A program made the position numbers and the translations under genes. The notes under the pieces were generated by a model, which saw only the letters and a list, made by a program, of their open reading frames with translations, did no database searches and was not told the DNA's origin. Below, in pieces: positions 1 through 8,295 of a stretch of 64,000 nucleotides of DNA; position 1 is the stretch's first letter, and every line of letters starts with the position of its first letter. The stretch comes from Clostridiales bacterium (GTDB taxonomy: Bacteria; Bacillota; Clostridia; Christensenellales; CAG-138): the NCBI GenBank assembly GCA_024698505.1, contig JAILRE010000028.1:1-64000 (forward strand), in the 5' to 3' direction.

Positions 1-438
1 GTAATGCTTCACGGCGTGGTTCAGCATGGCGCTGAGCTGGTTGTGGATGGTCTTGAGGTAGGTCTGGGAATAGGGCTTGCCCTTTTCGTCGCGGTAGCCG
101 ATCATCACGTTCTGCCACTGCATGACGTCCCTTGTGGTGATATCGCAGAGCTTCTTGTGCCCGAAATAGGGCAGGAGCTTCTGCTTGATCAGGTACTCCT
201 TCGAGAGCCAGGTGTGCTCCTTGAGCTTGGGGCGGATGTCCCGCTCGTAAAGATGCAGATACTCCTCGAAGGTCATGTTGGTATCGGCGCAGGTTTCGAG
301 CAGGAACCTGCGCTCCCACTCCAGCGCATCGCGCTTGAGTTCGAACCCGCGCTTGCACTTCTTCTTGTGCTCGCCGGTCCAGTCGGTATATCTGGTCCAG
401 ACATACCATGTTCCGTTTTTGTCCTTATAGACTCCCAT
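1..438 (-). CDS. Tyrosine recombinase/integrase, N-terminal part (C-terminus beyond window)
   Basis: Minus-strand frame is open from ATG at 438 to the window edge: MGVYKDKNGTWYVWTRYTDWTGEHKKKCKRGFELKRDALEWERRFLLETCADTNMTFEEYLHLYERDIRPKLKEHTWLSKEYLIKQKLLPYFGHKKLCDITTRDVMQWQN... This is a typical arm-binding plus SAM-like N-terminal integrase region. It is absent from the ORF track because it is truncated. Confidence 0.85.
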   Translation of the reverse strand, partial: MGVYKDKNGTWYVWTRYTDWTGEHKKKCKRGFELKRDALEWERRFLLETCADTNMTFEEYLHLYERDIRPKLKEHTWLSKEYLIKQKLLPYFGHKKLCDITTRDVMQWQNVMIGYRDEKGKPYSQTYLKTIHNQLSAMLNHAVKHY

Positions 439-522
439 AGTTTGATCCTGTGCCTTTGCGTCGCAAAGGCCTCCTTTCATGTGATATTTGACGGTTTTGC
501 GTCAGCAAAATCGACGCCTGCG

Positions 523-714
523 TCATTTGTCCTCCTTCTTTTCATCGTAGAATCTCTTGTAAAAGTACGGTCTGCTCACACGTCCTGCCAGCGTGATGTA
601 GCCTTTCCTTCTCAGCTCGGCGTTCAGCTGCCTGATGATCTTGTAACCATAGGAGTCCGAAATATCGAGCTCTTGCGCGATCTGCTTCGCGTTGATGAAT
701 TTATCGTTGTTCAT
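523..714 (-). CDS. Small HTH DNA-binding protein, excisionase-like
   Basis: 63 aa MNNDKFINAKQIAQELDISDSYGYKIIRQLNAELRRKGYITLAGRVSRPYFYKRFYDEKKEDK. HTH with winged-helix-like spacing, immediately upstream of the integrase on the same strand. The internal ATG at 714 is preferred over the longer ORF. Confidence 0.75.
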   Translation of the reverse strand: MNNDKFINAKQIAQELDISDSYGYKIIRQLNAELRRKGYITLAGRVSRPYFYKRFYDEKKEDK

Positions 715-824
715 AGTCTCACCTCCCTTCATCGAACATAAGCTTAATACCCGAAGGGTTCGCCTAATGGACCCTCTGATCGAGTTTTCGCACGCATAAT
801 ACGCTTTTTTTGATCCAAAATCCG

Positions 825-950
825 CAACCCATGGGGGTTGCCAAAATTTCGGCCTTAAATCGCAATATATAGATGCGGCCATGCTGCCAACCGCTATATG
901 TTGATTTTTATGCCCAAAATGTGATAAAAAACTCGCAACCCACGTGGGTT
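825..950. promoter_or_regulatory. Pair of palindromes CAACCC-ATGG-GGGTTG (825-840) and AACCCACGTGGGTT (937-950)
   Basis: Direct reading. The two share CAACCC/GGGTTG half-sites, have centres about 111 bp apart, and lie upstream of the excisionase-like gene. Confidence 0.55.
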
Positions 951-1349
951 ACATATATTATTAAATATATTTTAGTTACAGGGCTTTTTCTTCCCTCTCC
1001 CGGGCCTTCGCCCGCATATCCTCTCGGATCCCCGCATTCCTGTGCCGGGCCGCCCAATGCCGTGACGCGTTCAAGGCGGAAGTTTCGTTGGATGTCGGTT
1101 CGGGAAGCGATATTCGGTTGTCAAAATGCGCGGGGGTTCGGTTCAGCCCTTCACTTACTTGGACAAAAACGGGCCCAAAAGTAGCATTGATTTTTCGATA
1201 ATGAGAAATATACTTTTTGGCGCACATTGCCGCTTTTGAATTATCTCAGCATTTTGCCTGTTTTTTCTCATAAGCCGCTTATCCTTGTTTTTCGATCAAA
1301 TAAGCCCGATGCCAGATACCGGTATAACAAATTTGTTATGGGCCATCTG

Positions 1350-1670
1350 CCTGCTTCCGATCATTGGCCTCTACGGTCGAAAAAGTCCCTCTATAGTTCT
1401 ATGGCAAAAAAATCAGGGGGGTGTAACCCCAAAAAAATATTTTTGGGGAATATATTTTCGCCGCAACGTTCGATCGATCAAAGTCTCCTCATGGGTTATA
1501 GGCAAAAAAGTTGCCCGATTATCGGCTGAAACGAGCCGTTTGGGAAAATATATTTTCGCGGCACATGCCTCTGCCTCAAAAGTCCCCTCACTTATACCTG
1601 GCAATAAAACAGGCGGGTGTCCGAAGAAAATCGGCCGAATCTCAAAATATATTTCTGCGGCACCCACCGC
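1350..1670. repeat. Degenerate tandem repeat, ~98-99 bp period, about 3 copies
   Basis: AAAATATATTTTCGCGGCAC-like boxes at 1447, 1545 and 1644. AAAGTCyCCTC...GGCAA-AAAA boxes at about 1382, 1480 and 1579. Both boxes keep the 98/99 bp spacing. Confidence 0.6.
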
Positions 1671-1765
1671 TTCATGCTCGATCCGTTGTTCTCCGCGCCT
1701 GTCGGGCTTGCCCGAACTTAACAAATATGCTATAGTAGGCCCATCAAGCATGAAGGAGCTTTGGT

Positions 1766-2257
1766 ATGGCGATAGGGCAGAGGATCAGATTTTTCCGCAT
1801 GAAAAACGGCATGAGCATGAAGTATCTCGGGGTGAAGGCGGGCTTCGGCGAAGCTACGGCCGATTCGCGCATAGCTCAGTATGAGACGGGGCTGCGCGTG
1901 CCCAAGGACGAGCTCACGGAAAAGCTCGCGGGCTGTCTGGGCGTTTCTCCTGACGCGCTCAAGGTGCCCGATATCGACTCGCTCATTGGGCTCATGCACA
2001 CTCTGTTCGCGCTGGAGGACGGCTGCGGACTCACCGTGGAGCTGAACGGCGGCGAACCTCAACTGCGCTTTCAAAGCGAGGGGATGGGAGCTGAGCTGAT
2101 CCCTCTGCTGCGCGAGTGGGCGGAGCAAAAGCAGAAGCTCGATTCGGGAGCGGTGAGCCGCGACGAATACGACGAATGGCGTTACCGGTATCCGCTTTAC
2201 GGGAAGCGCTTTCACAGGATTAGCCCTGCCATTGACATTGACCTTCCGGTCGACTGA
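1766..2257 (+). CDS. XRE-family (HTH_3) transcriptional regulator
   Basis: MAIGQRIRFFRMKNGMSMKYLGVKAGFGEATADSRIAQYETGLRVPKDELTEKLAGCLGVSPDAL..., N-terminal Cro/CI-type HTH. RBS AAGGAG upstream of the ATG. Confidence 0.8.
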   Translation: MAIGQRIRFFRMKNGMSMKYLGVKAGFGEATADSRIAQYETGLRVPKDELTEKLAGCLGVSPDALKVPDIDSLIGLMHTLFALEDGCGLTVELNGGEPQLRFQSEGMGAELIPLLREWAEQKQKLDSGAVSRDEYDEWRYRYPLYGKRFHRISPAIDIDLPVD

Positions 2258-2280
2258 TATTCGGTTTTCAAGGTACGAAA

Positions 2281-2315
2281 AAAGCCCCCGACTGCTCGCA
2301 GCAGCCGGGGGCTTT
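2281..2315 (+). terminator. Rho-independent terminator-like hairpin
   Basis: AAAGCCCCCGaCTGCTcgcAGCAGcCGGGGGCTTT. Confidence 0.7.
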
Positions 2316-2469
2316 CAATACGTTTGCCGGGAGGGGAAAAACCTTCCCGTAAGCCTTTTGCCGGACCGAAAAACGGTCCTACAAGCACAGGCGACATCAA
2401 TATGCAATCAAATCGGGTTTTGGCCTATAAAAAACTCAGTGTTTACAAGGCTTTTTTAACGCCGTGTCA

Positions 2470-3990
2470 TCATTCCCACTCTATCGTTCCCGGGGGCTTG
2501 TCGGTGATATCGTAGACCACGCGGTTGACGTGGGGCACTTCGGCGATGATGCGGTTGGAGATCCTGCGGAGGAGCTTATGCGGGATCTCGGCGAATTCGA
2601 CGGTCATGGCGTCGGTCGAGACGACGGCGCGGACGCCTATCGCGTAATCGTAGGTGCGGCTGTCGCCCATAACGCCCACGGAGCGCATGCCCGTGAACAC
2701 GGTGAAATACTGCCAGATCTCCCTGTCGAGGCCGGCTTTTTTTATTTCGTCGCGCAGGATATAGTCGCTCTCGCGGAGGATATTGAGCTTCTCCTCCGTT
2801 ACGTCGCCTATTACGCGTATGCCGAGACCGGGGCCGGGGAAGGGCTGACGCCATACGAGCTCCTTCGGCATGCCGAGGGCTTCGCCTATAGCGCGGACCT
2901 CGTCCTTGAAGAAGGGACGGAGCGGCTCCAGAAGCTCGAAGCCGAACTTCTCGGGCAGGCCGCCCACGTTATGATGGCTCTTTATCACGGAGGCGCCGCC
3001 CGTGCCGGATTCTATCACGTCGGGATAGATCGTGCCCTGGAGCAGCAGCTCCGCGCCGCCTATCTTCTTCGCCTCGCGCTCGAACACGCGGACGAAGCTT
3101 TCGCCGATTATCTTGCGCTTTCTTTCGGGCTCCGTCACGCCCGCAAGCTGCGAAAGGAAGAACTCCTTCGCGTCGACCTCTATAACGTTAAGGCCCATGT
3201 TCTCACGGTAGAAGTGCATGACCTCGTCCGCCTCGTTCTTTCTGAGAAGGCCGTGATCGACGAATATGCAGGTCAGCCTGTCGCCTATCGCGCGGGATAC
3301 CAGCGCCGCCGCGACGGAGGAATCGACTCCGCCGGAGAGTCCCGCCACGACGCGCCTTTCGCCTACCTGCTTCCTGATGCTCTCGACGAGCTCGTCCATC
3401 AGGCCTTCGGGGCTCCATTTGCCCTCGCAGCCGCAGACGCCGTGGGTGAAGTTGCGGAAGAATCTCGCGCAGTATTCGGTATGCGCTACCTCGGGATGGA
3501 ACTGCACGGCGAAAAGACGGCGCTCCACGTCCTGCATGCCGGCGATCGGGCAGTCGGCCGTGGAGGAGATCACGGAAAAGCCCTCGGGCATTTTCGTCAC
3601 CATATCGTTATGGCTCATCCAAACCGTCGAATCGGGCATGCCCTCAAAGAGGGGGGAGCTTTCAAAATGCGCGGTCACGCCCGCGTATTCGCGCACGGGC
3701 GCCTTTTCGACCCTGCCTCCCAGCATATAGGTCATGAGCTGCATGCCGTAGCAGATGCCCAGCACCGGCACGCCCAGCTCGAATACCTCCTTGAGGCACC
3801 TTCGGCCGTCCTCGGCGTACACGCTGTCGGGGCTGCCGGAGAGTATGACGCCCGAAAGCCCGTCGCCCTTTATCCTCTCAACGGAGGACATGGGCGGCAG
3901 GAGCTCCGAGAACACGCCCTGCTCCCTGACCCTTCGCGCGATCAGCTGATTGTACTGCGCACCGAAGTCCAGAATGACTATTCTTTCCAT
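2470..3990 (-). CDS. guaA: GMP synthase (glutamine-hydrolysing)
   Basis: MERIVILDFGAQYNQLIARRVREQGV...GICYGMQLM...GLSGGVDSSVAAALVSRAIGDRLTCIFVDHGLLRK...DKPPGTIEWE: GATase I, PP-loop and GMP synthase C-terminal signatures. Confidence 0.97.
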   Translation of the reverse strand: MERIVILDFGAQYNQLIARRVREQGVFSELLPPMSSVERIKGDGLSGVILSGSPDSVYAEDGRRCLKEVFELGVPVLGICYGMQLMTYMLGGRVEKAPVREYAGVTAHFESSPLFEGMPDSTVWMSHNDMVTKMPEGFSVISSTADCPIAGMQDVERRLFAVQFHPEVAHTEYCARFFRNFTHGVCGCEGKWSPEGLMDELVESIRKQVGERRVVAGLSGGVDSSVAAALVSRAIGDRLTCIFVDHGLLRKNEADEVMHFYRENMGLNVIEVDAKEFFLSQLAGVTEPERKRKIIGESFVRVFEREAKKIGGAELLLQGTIYPDVIESGTGGASVIKSHHNVGGLPEKFGFELLEPLRPFFKDEVRAIGEALGMPKELVWRQPFPGPGLGIRVIGDVTEEKLNILRESDYILRDEIKKAGLDREIWQYFTVFTGMRSVGVMGDSRTYDYAIGVRAVVSTDAMTVEFAEIPHKLLRRISNRIIAEVPHVNRVVYDITDKPPGTIEWE

Positions 3991-4005
3991 GGGATATCCT
4001 TTCCG

Positions 4006-4578
4006 TTATTCCCTGAATACGATATTGCCGGGCTCGGCCTTTTCGACTATCGCGAGGGAGTAGACGTCTATCCCCTTCGCCCTGAGCCTGTCGCCGCCGC
4101 CCTGGAAGCCCTTCTCGACGGCGATGCCTATGCCGACGAGCTCGGCTCCGACCTGATCTATTATCTCAACGAGGCCGCGGATGGCCTCGCCGTTCGCCAT
4201 GAAATCGTCCACGATGAGCACCTTGTCGGTGGGCTTCAGCCACTCGGCGGAGACGATCAGCGTGACCTTTTTGCGGTAGGTGTAGGAGAAGATCTCCGAC
4301 TTGACGAGGCCGCCCTCGATATTGTCGGACTTGGCCTTTTTGGCGAATATGAGAGGCACGCCGAATTCATCCGCCGTTATGGTGGCGACGGGTATGCCGC
4401 TTGCCTCGACGGTCATTATCGCGGTGATCTCCTTATCCGCAAAATGCGCCCGAATGTCCTTCGCGATGGATCGCATGAGCGCCACGTCGACTCGGTGGTT
4501 CATGAACCCGTCGATCTTGATGATGTCGCCGGGAAGGACCTTGCCCTCCGCGACTATGCGCTTCTGGAGCTCGTTCAT
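4006..4578 (-). CDS. xpt: Xanthine phosphoribosyltransferase
   Basis: MNELQKRIVAEGKVLPGDIIKIDGFMNHRVDVALMRSI...VLIVDDFMANGEAIRGLVEII: PRPP motif VLIVDDFMANG typical of Xpt. Confidence 0.95.
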   Translation of the reverse strand: MNELQKRIVAEGKVLPGDIIKIDGFMNHRVDVALMRSIAKDIRAHFADKEITAIMTVEASGIPVATITADEFGVPLIFAKKAKSDNIEGGLVKSEIFSYTYRKKVTLIVSAEWLKPTDKVLIVDDFMANGEAIRGLVEIIDQVGAELVGIGIAVEKGFQGGGDRLRAKGIDVYSLAIVEKAEPGNIVFRE

Positions 4579-4667
4579 AATTCAACCCCCAATCGTATTT
4601 TTCATATAAGCCAAAGATCCATGCCCGAAAGCACAGATCTTGAGTTCGGCCCCGCTGCGGGAGCCCG

Positions 4668-5309
4668 TTATATCCTTGTATAGCCTGCGGCGTTCACCAG
4701 CCCGTCCAGCTTGCGGCCCTTCTTGCAGTAGGGGCATTCCGAGGACTGGTAGGAATGGTACTCGGGCACGTCGTCCGGCGAGAAGAGCGCGTGGATGGGC
4801 ACGCCCGCGGCCTGGTCGACGGCGGAGAACAGCGCGGCGACGCCTACGAGATGCCCGCCGTAATAGGTGATGCACTCGAGCGCGCGGTTGAGGCTGCGGC
4901 CGGTGGAGACGGTGGAGATGAGCACGAGCACGGCCTTGTTCTGAACGAGATACTGCACGTCCCCGGAGAACACGAGCTGGCCGGAGGAGTTGCTTTCGGG
5001 AGTGATAACGCTGATATTGTGCCTTTCGTTAACGCCCCTGGAGCCCGGCTCGGTGAGGATCGTCGCCACGTAGGAGCCGATGACCTGCGTGTATTCAAGG
5101 CAGATTATCGTGTCGATCGGCTTGGAGTGGGTGTAGAACTTCGCAAGCTCCTGCGCGCAGAGCATCGCCTCGTGGCAGTTGGTGCGCATCTCGGTGAAGC
5201 CCATATAGTGATCTATGTGGGCGTGGCTCGTTGCGAAATGCCCGAGCGTAATGTTGAGCTTGATGTTTTTGTTGCTCCTGCAGCTGACATCCCAAGAGAT
5301 AGAATTCAT
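4668..5309 (-). CDS. Phosphoribosyltransferase-like protein (orotate PRT-like fold), function unclear
   Basis: MNSISWDVSCRSNKNIKLNITLGHFATSHAHIDHYMG... with a degenerate PRPP-like loop AVLVLISTVSTGRSLNRALE and C-terminal CPYCKKGRKLDG. Start set at the internal ATG (5309). Confidence 0.55.
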   Translation of the reverse strand: MNSISWDVSCRSNKNIKLNITLGHFATSHAHIDHYMGFTEMRTNCHEAMLCAQELAKFYTHSKPIDTIICLEYTQVIGSYVATILTEPGSRGVNERHNISVITPESNSSGQLVFSGDVQYLVQNKAVLVLISTVSTGRSLNRALECITYYGGHLVGVAALFSAVDQAAGVPIHALFSPDDVPEYHSYQSSECPYCKKGRKLDGLVNAAGYTRI

Positions 5310-5424
5310 GGTGCCGCCTCCTTCAATTGATTCAAATATTATACCATAAACGAAAAGCGCGCGCAATACGAAATTTGCGCCGGGTTTCGGAAAGACGAAA
5401 AAGCGGGAGAGAACGCAAGGACGA

Positions 5425-5486
5425 AATAATATATTTTATTTTTCTTGTCCATATAGGGCGGTTTCGATTGTTGTATATGCAGAGGG
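5425..5486 (+). repeat. Dispersed ~62-82 bp repeat, copy 1
   Basis: aataatatattttatttttcttgtccatatagggcggtttcgattgttgtatatgcagaggg; near-identical to copies at 7835 and 7943. Confidence 0.85.
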
Positions 5487-5507
5487 CAAAAGAAAGGGGG
5501 ATCCTGA

Positions 5508-5993
5508 ATGATCGCAAAAGATGTGCTCGTCTATAAAAAGAGATACGGCGAAAAGGACTGGGAGATGTTCCTGAAGGACGTCGAGAGCAGCGCTGCGCAG
5601 TCAGCGAATGCGGCGGAGAGCCGTTTGGGCGATGAAGGCGCGGCGGATATTTTGAGCGTGTTCCGCGGTATGATAGACCGCGTTCCGGACGAGAAGCGGC
5701 TTATTAGTTCGGAGGAATTCATAAAGAAGGTGAGGCGCTTTTCGAGAAAATACCGCGTTTCTGCCGAGATCTACAGAAAAAGCGCCATGATCTCGGCACA
5801 TCTGTATTTCAACGCGGACGTTCTTGCCGAGGACCGCAAAGAGGATTTCGTAAAGCTGATGGCAGAGGCCGACGAGCTTTCGGGCGTGCCGTACCCCGAA
5901 GGGGAGCAGGGGCCGTACGATTATATGGTGATACTCAATTACATGACGCATCACAGCTTCTCGGACGGAAGAGAGATCCATCCATTCAAATAA
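5508..5993 (+). CDS. Hypothetical protein
   Basis: 161 aa MIAKDVLVYKKRYGEKDWEMFLKDVESSAAQ...; AAGGGGG RBS. No family recognised. Confidence 0.6.
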   Translation: MIAKDVLVYKKRYGEKDWEMFLKDVESSAAQSANAAESRLGDEGAADILSVFRGMIDRVPDEKRLISSEEFIKKVRRFSRKYRVSAEIYRKSAMISAHLYFNADVLAEDRKEDFVKLMAEADELSGVPYPEGEQGPYDYMVILNYMTHHSFSDGREIHPFK

Positions 5994-6043
5994 AAAAACG
6001 GCCGGAGAGGCCTATGATCAAAAACAACAACGGAGGTATCATT

Positions 6044-6481
6044 ATGAAAAACTATTTAAAACGCACGGCAGTACTTTTGATGGCGGGACTTATGCTCCTT
6101 GCGGGGATCGCCGTTCCCTGCAGACGGGCGGAGGCTGCGATGATGTATAACAATACAAATTATGCTACACTTTCGGGCAGTATCGACTCAAATGGAGACC
6201 TTCACGCTACCATGTATGTCATGGGGATTAATGGAAGAACCACAAAGATAGAAGTTGCATTGTATGTGGAAAAGAGAGTTCTGGGGTTGTTCTGGACAAA
6301 AGTCGATATCGGATGCGAAAACAACATTTGGAAAGATTACACTACAAAGATTTCCTATTCGAACACTTTCTCGACACATCTTAATTCAGGAGGCACTTAT
6401 AGGATTACAGTTACTTATACAGTTTCAGGCTCGGGTGGATCAAGCGATACAATAACAAAGACGGAGACGTTGTCATACTAA
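6044..6481 (+). CDS. Small secreted protein with N-terminal signal peptide
   Basis: MKNYLKRTAVLLMAGLMLLAGIAVPCRRAEAAMMYNNTNYATLSGSIDSNGDLHATMYVMGINGRTTKIEVALYVEKR... GGAGGT RBS before ATG 6044. Confidence 0.7.
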   Translation: MKNYLKRTAVLLMAGLMLLAGIAVPCRRAEAAMMYNNTNYATLSGSIDSNGDLHATMYVMGINGRTTKIEVALYVEKRVLGLFWTKVDIGCENNIWKDYTTKISYSNTFSTHLNSGGTYRITVTYTVSGSGGSSDTITKTETLSY

Positions 6482-6487
6482 ATAGCG

Positions 6488-6517
6488 AAAAGCGTCAGTA
6501 ATGCTACTGACGCTTTT
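6488..6517. terminator. Bidirectional terminator between convergent genes
   Basis: AAAAGCGTCAGTA-atgc-TACTGACGCTTTT perfect 13 bp stem. Confidence 0.85.
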
Positions 6518-6528
6518 ATTATGAATGG

Positions 6529-7206
6529 TTATTGGGGTATAACTGAGGCAATCCATTCTTCAAAAATGTTTTGTTCAATATTATTGGAGCAAACTAGTGA
6601 GAAATAGTAGCCATCTTCGATCCACGATGCCTGAGTGCCATAATCTGACATATGAATTCGAACTAATTTTTTACCTATTTCTGTTTCAAAAAACTCACCG
6701 TGTTCATTGTCTATTGAATCGTTCTGATTTGGATCCGCAGACTGAATAAGGGAAAGCGAAACTCCAGAGGAGCTTTCATATGTGGATATTACAATAAGAT
6801 CACCACGTGTAACGCTTGTTTCTTCAAACCCCTCCGGTATGGGGACCAAACCGTATTCTTCCTCTATGCTGTTCCTGGTGATATCGGGGTCTGTGTATTC
6901 AACGTGATCCCCGAATATCTTCACAAAGAAGCCGCCGATGGATTCCCTGATCTCCGGCACGGCGCAGGCCACCGCCGCCAGCACGAGTACGGCGGCTGCG
7001 GCGATCAAAAGTATTCGGCGTCCGCGCTTGGAAAGCCCTTTTCGGTTATTGGGCTTGCCCGTGCGGATCAGCTCCGCCATCCGTTCCTCGAACCTTTTCG
7101 TAAAAACATGCGGCTCTTTTTCGGCTTCTGCGGCGAGGGCTTCCGCTTCTCTATCTATCGTTTCGCCGTAAGCGTCTGCAAGCGCGATCTCGTATTCCTT
7201 CATCAT
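6529..7206 (-). CDS. Anti-sigma-factor-like single-pass membrane protein (DUF4367-like C-terminus)
   Basis: MMKEYEIALADAYGETIDREAEALAAEAEKEPHVFTKRFEERMAELIRTG...RRILLIAAAAVLVLAAVACAVPEIRESIGGFFVKIFGDHVEYT...: cytoplasmic N-terminus, one TM helix, extracellular domain. ATG overlaps the stop of the sigma gene. Confidence 0.7.
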   Translation of the reverse strand: MMKEYEIALADAYGETIDREAEALAAEAEKEPHVFTKRFEERMAELIRTGKPNNRKGLSKRGRRILLIAAAAVLVLAAVACAVPEIRESIGGFFVKIFGDHVEYTDPDITRNSIEEEYGLVPIPEGFEETSVTRGDLIVISTYESSSGVSLSLIQSADPNQNDSIDNEHGEFFETEIGKKLVRIHMSDYGTQASWIEDGYYFSLVCSNNIEQNIFEEWIASVIPQ

Positions 7207-7766
7207 GCTGCGCCTCCTTCCCCGCATACTGCCTGCCTGAGCATGAGCTTTGCCCGATAGAGGCGTTTGGTTATCGTAACCGGTCTTTCGCCGAAAAACC
7301 TCGCTATGGTCTTTACCGGGCAGCCGGTGAGCTGCATCCATAATACATCACCGTAGCGCGGCTCGAGCTTCTTGATCTCCTCCTTCGCTTTTTCAAGCAG
7401 ATCCTTTTCCGAAAGCATCTTGCCGATGGGATCCTCCTTCGGAGCGTCTGTGAGATCGTCTCCGTTTTCCCGAAGCGCGTCAAGGGAAACGACCCGTGCC
7501 TTCTTCCTGCCGATGTTGATGGCGCGGTTTTTGACCGCAACGAAAAGGAAACGGCGGCAGTATTCCTCGCTCTTGTTTTCGAAAACGGAAATGTACTCGT
7601 CGGCAACAACGCAGAACACGTCGTGTACGGCGTCCTCGGCGTCGTAAGCGTCATGAAGATATTTGTCGGCCTGCCTGAAAAGGCCGAACCTGTATTTTTC
7701 GTACAGATCGGTGAACAGGGCGCGCTGGGCCTCCGTCTCGATCATCGACAAATAAAGCATCAGCAT
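7203..7766 (-). CDS. Sigma-70 family (ECF-type) RNA polymerase sigma factor
   Basis: MLMLYLSMIETEAQRALFTDLYEKYRFGLFRQADKYLHDAYDAEDAVHDVFCVVADEYI...AVKNRAINIGRKKA...LEPRYGDVLWMQLTGCPVKTIARFFGERPVTITKRLYRAKLMLRQAV: sigma region 2 and region 4. AAGGAG RBS before 7766. Confidence 0.85.
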   Translation of the reverse strand: MLMLYLSMIETEAQRALFTDLYEKYRFGLFRQADKYLHDAYDAEDAVHDVFCVVADEYISVFENKSEEYCRRFLFVAVKNRAINIGRKKARVVSLDALRENGDDLTDAPKEDPIGKMLSEKDLLEKAKEEIKKLEPRYGDVLWMQLTGCPVKTIARFFGERPVTITKRLYRAKLMLRQAVCGEGGAA

Positions 7767-7834
7767 GACCAAACTCCTTGAACATCGGTTTGTTGAATAT
7801 ATGATAATTCCGACATGCTGAAAAATCAAGCGCA

Positions 7835-7916
7835 AGAAAATATATTTTGTTTTTCTTGTCCATATAGGGCGGTTTCGATTGTTGTATATGCAGAGGGACG
7901 AAAAAGAGCATCGGCG
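7835..7916 (+). repeat. Dispersed ~82 bp repeat, copy 2
   Basis: agaaaatatattttgtttttcttgtccatatagggcggtttcgattgttgtatatgcagagggacgaaaaagagcatcggcg. Confidence 0.9.
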
Positions 7917-7942
7917 ATCGAAAAAGGCCGGATACCGAGCCC

Positions 7943-8025
7943 CAAGAAAATATATTTTATTTTTCTTGTCCATATAGGGCCGTTTTGATTGTTGTATATG
8001 CAGAGGGACGAAAAAGAGCATCGGC
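7943..8025 (+). repeat. Dispersed ~82 bp repeat, copy 3
   Basis: agaaaatatattttatttttcttgtccatatagggccgttttgattgttgtatatgcagagggacgaaaaagagcatcggcg; differs from copy 2 at only about 3 positions and is about 109 bp downstream of it. Confidence 0.9.
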
Positions 8026-8295
8026 GCAGGATCGCGTTATCGCCGGGAAAGGAGGCGTAATTACGAGCTCGAGAAGCCGTCCCGACGGAAACTGCAAAAC
8101 AATAAGGAGGAGTAAATGAAAAAGGGATCGCTTCATGCACGCCGGGGAAGGCCGCATTGACGGCCGCGAACGGGGCGTTTATAATATGATTTAATGAAAT
8201 AAATAACGATTTTACAGAACCGACGGCTGTGCCGGAACGTTCTATACAAAGAGGATAATTTAACAACGAGAACACGAAAAAACAAGGAGGCTGTC

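Noticed and set aside
4579-4667. Purine riboswitch upstream of xpt
   Set aside because: The 89 bp leader lacks the conserved core and loop sequences of the purine aptamer.
2464-4683. 739-aa plus-strand ORF opposite guaA/xpt
   Set aside because: Antisense shadow ORF of high-GC coding DNA; the minus strand encodes clear GuaA and Xpt.
7651-8275. Minus-strand ORFs beginning MLFFVPLHIQQSKRPYMDKKNKIYF
   Set aside because: Chance translation of the dispersed repeat; the sigma gene has a better start with RBS at 7766.
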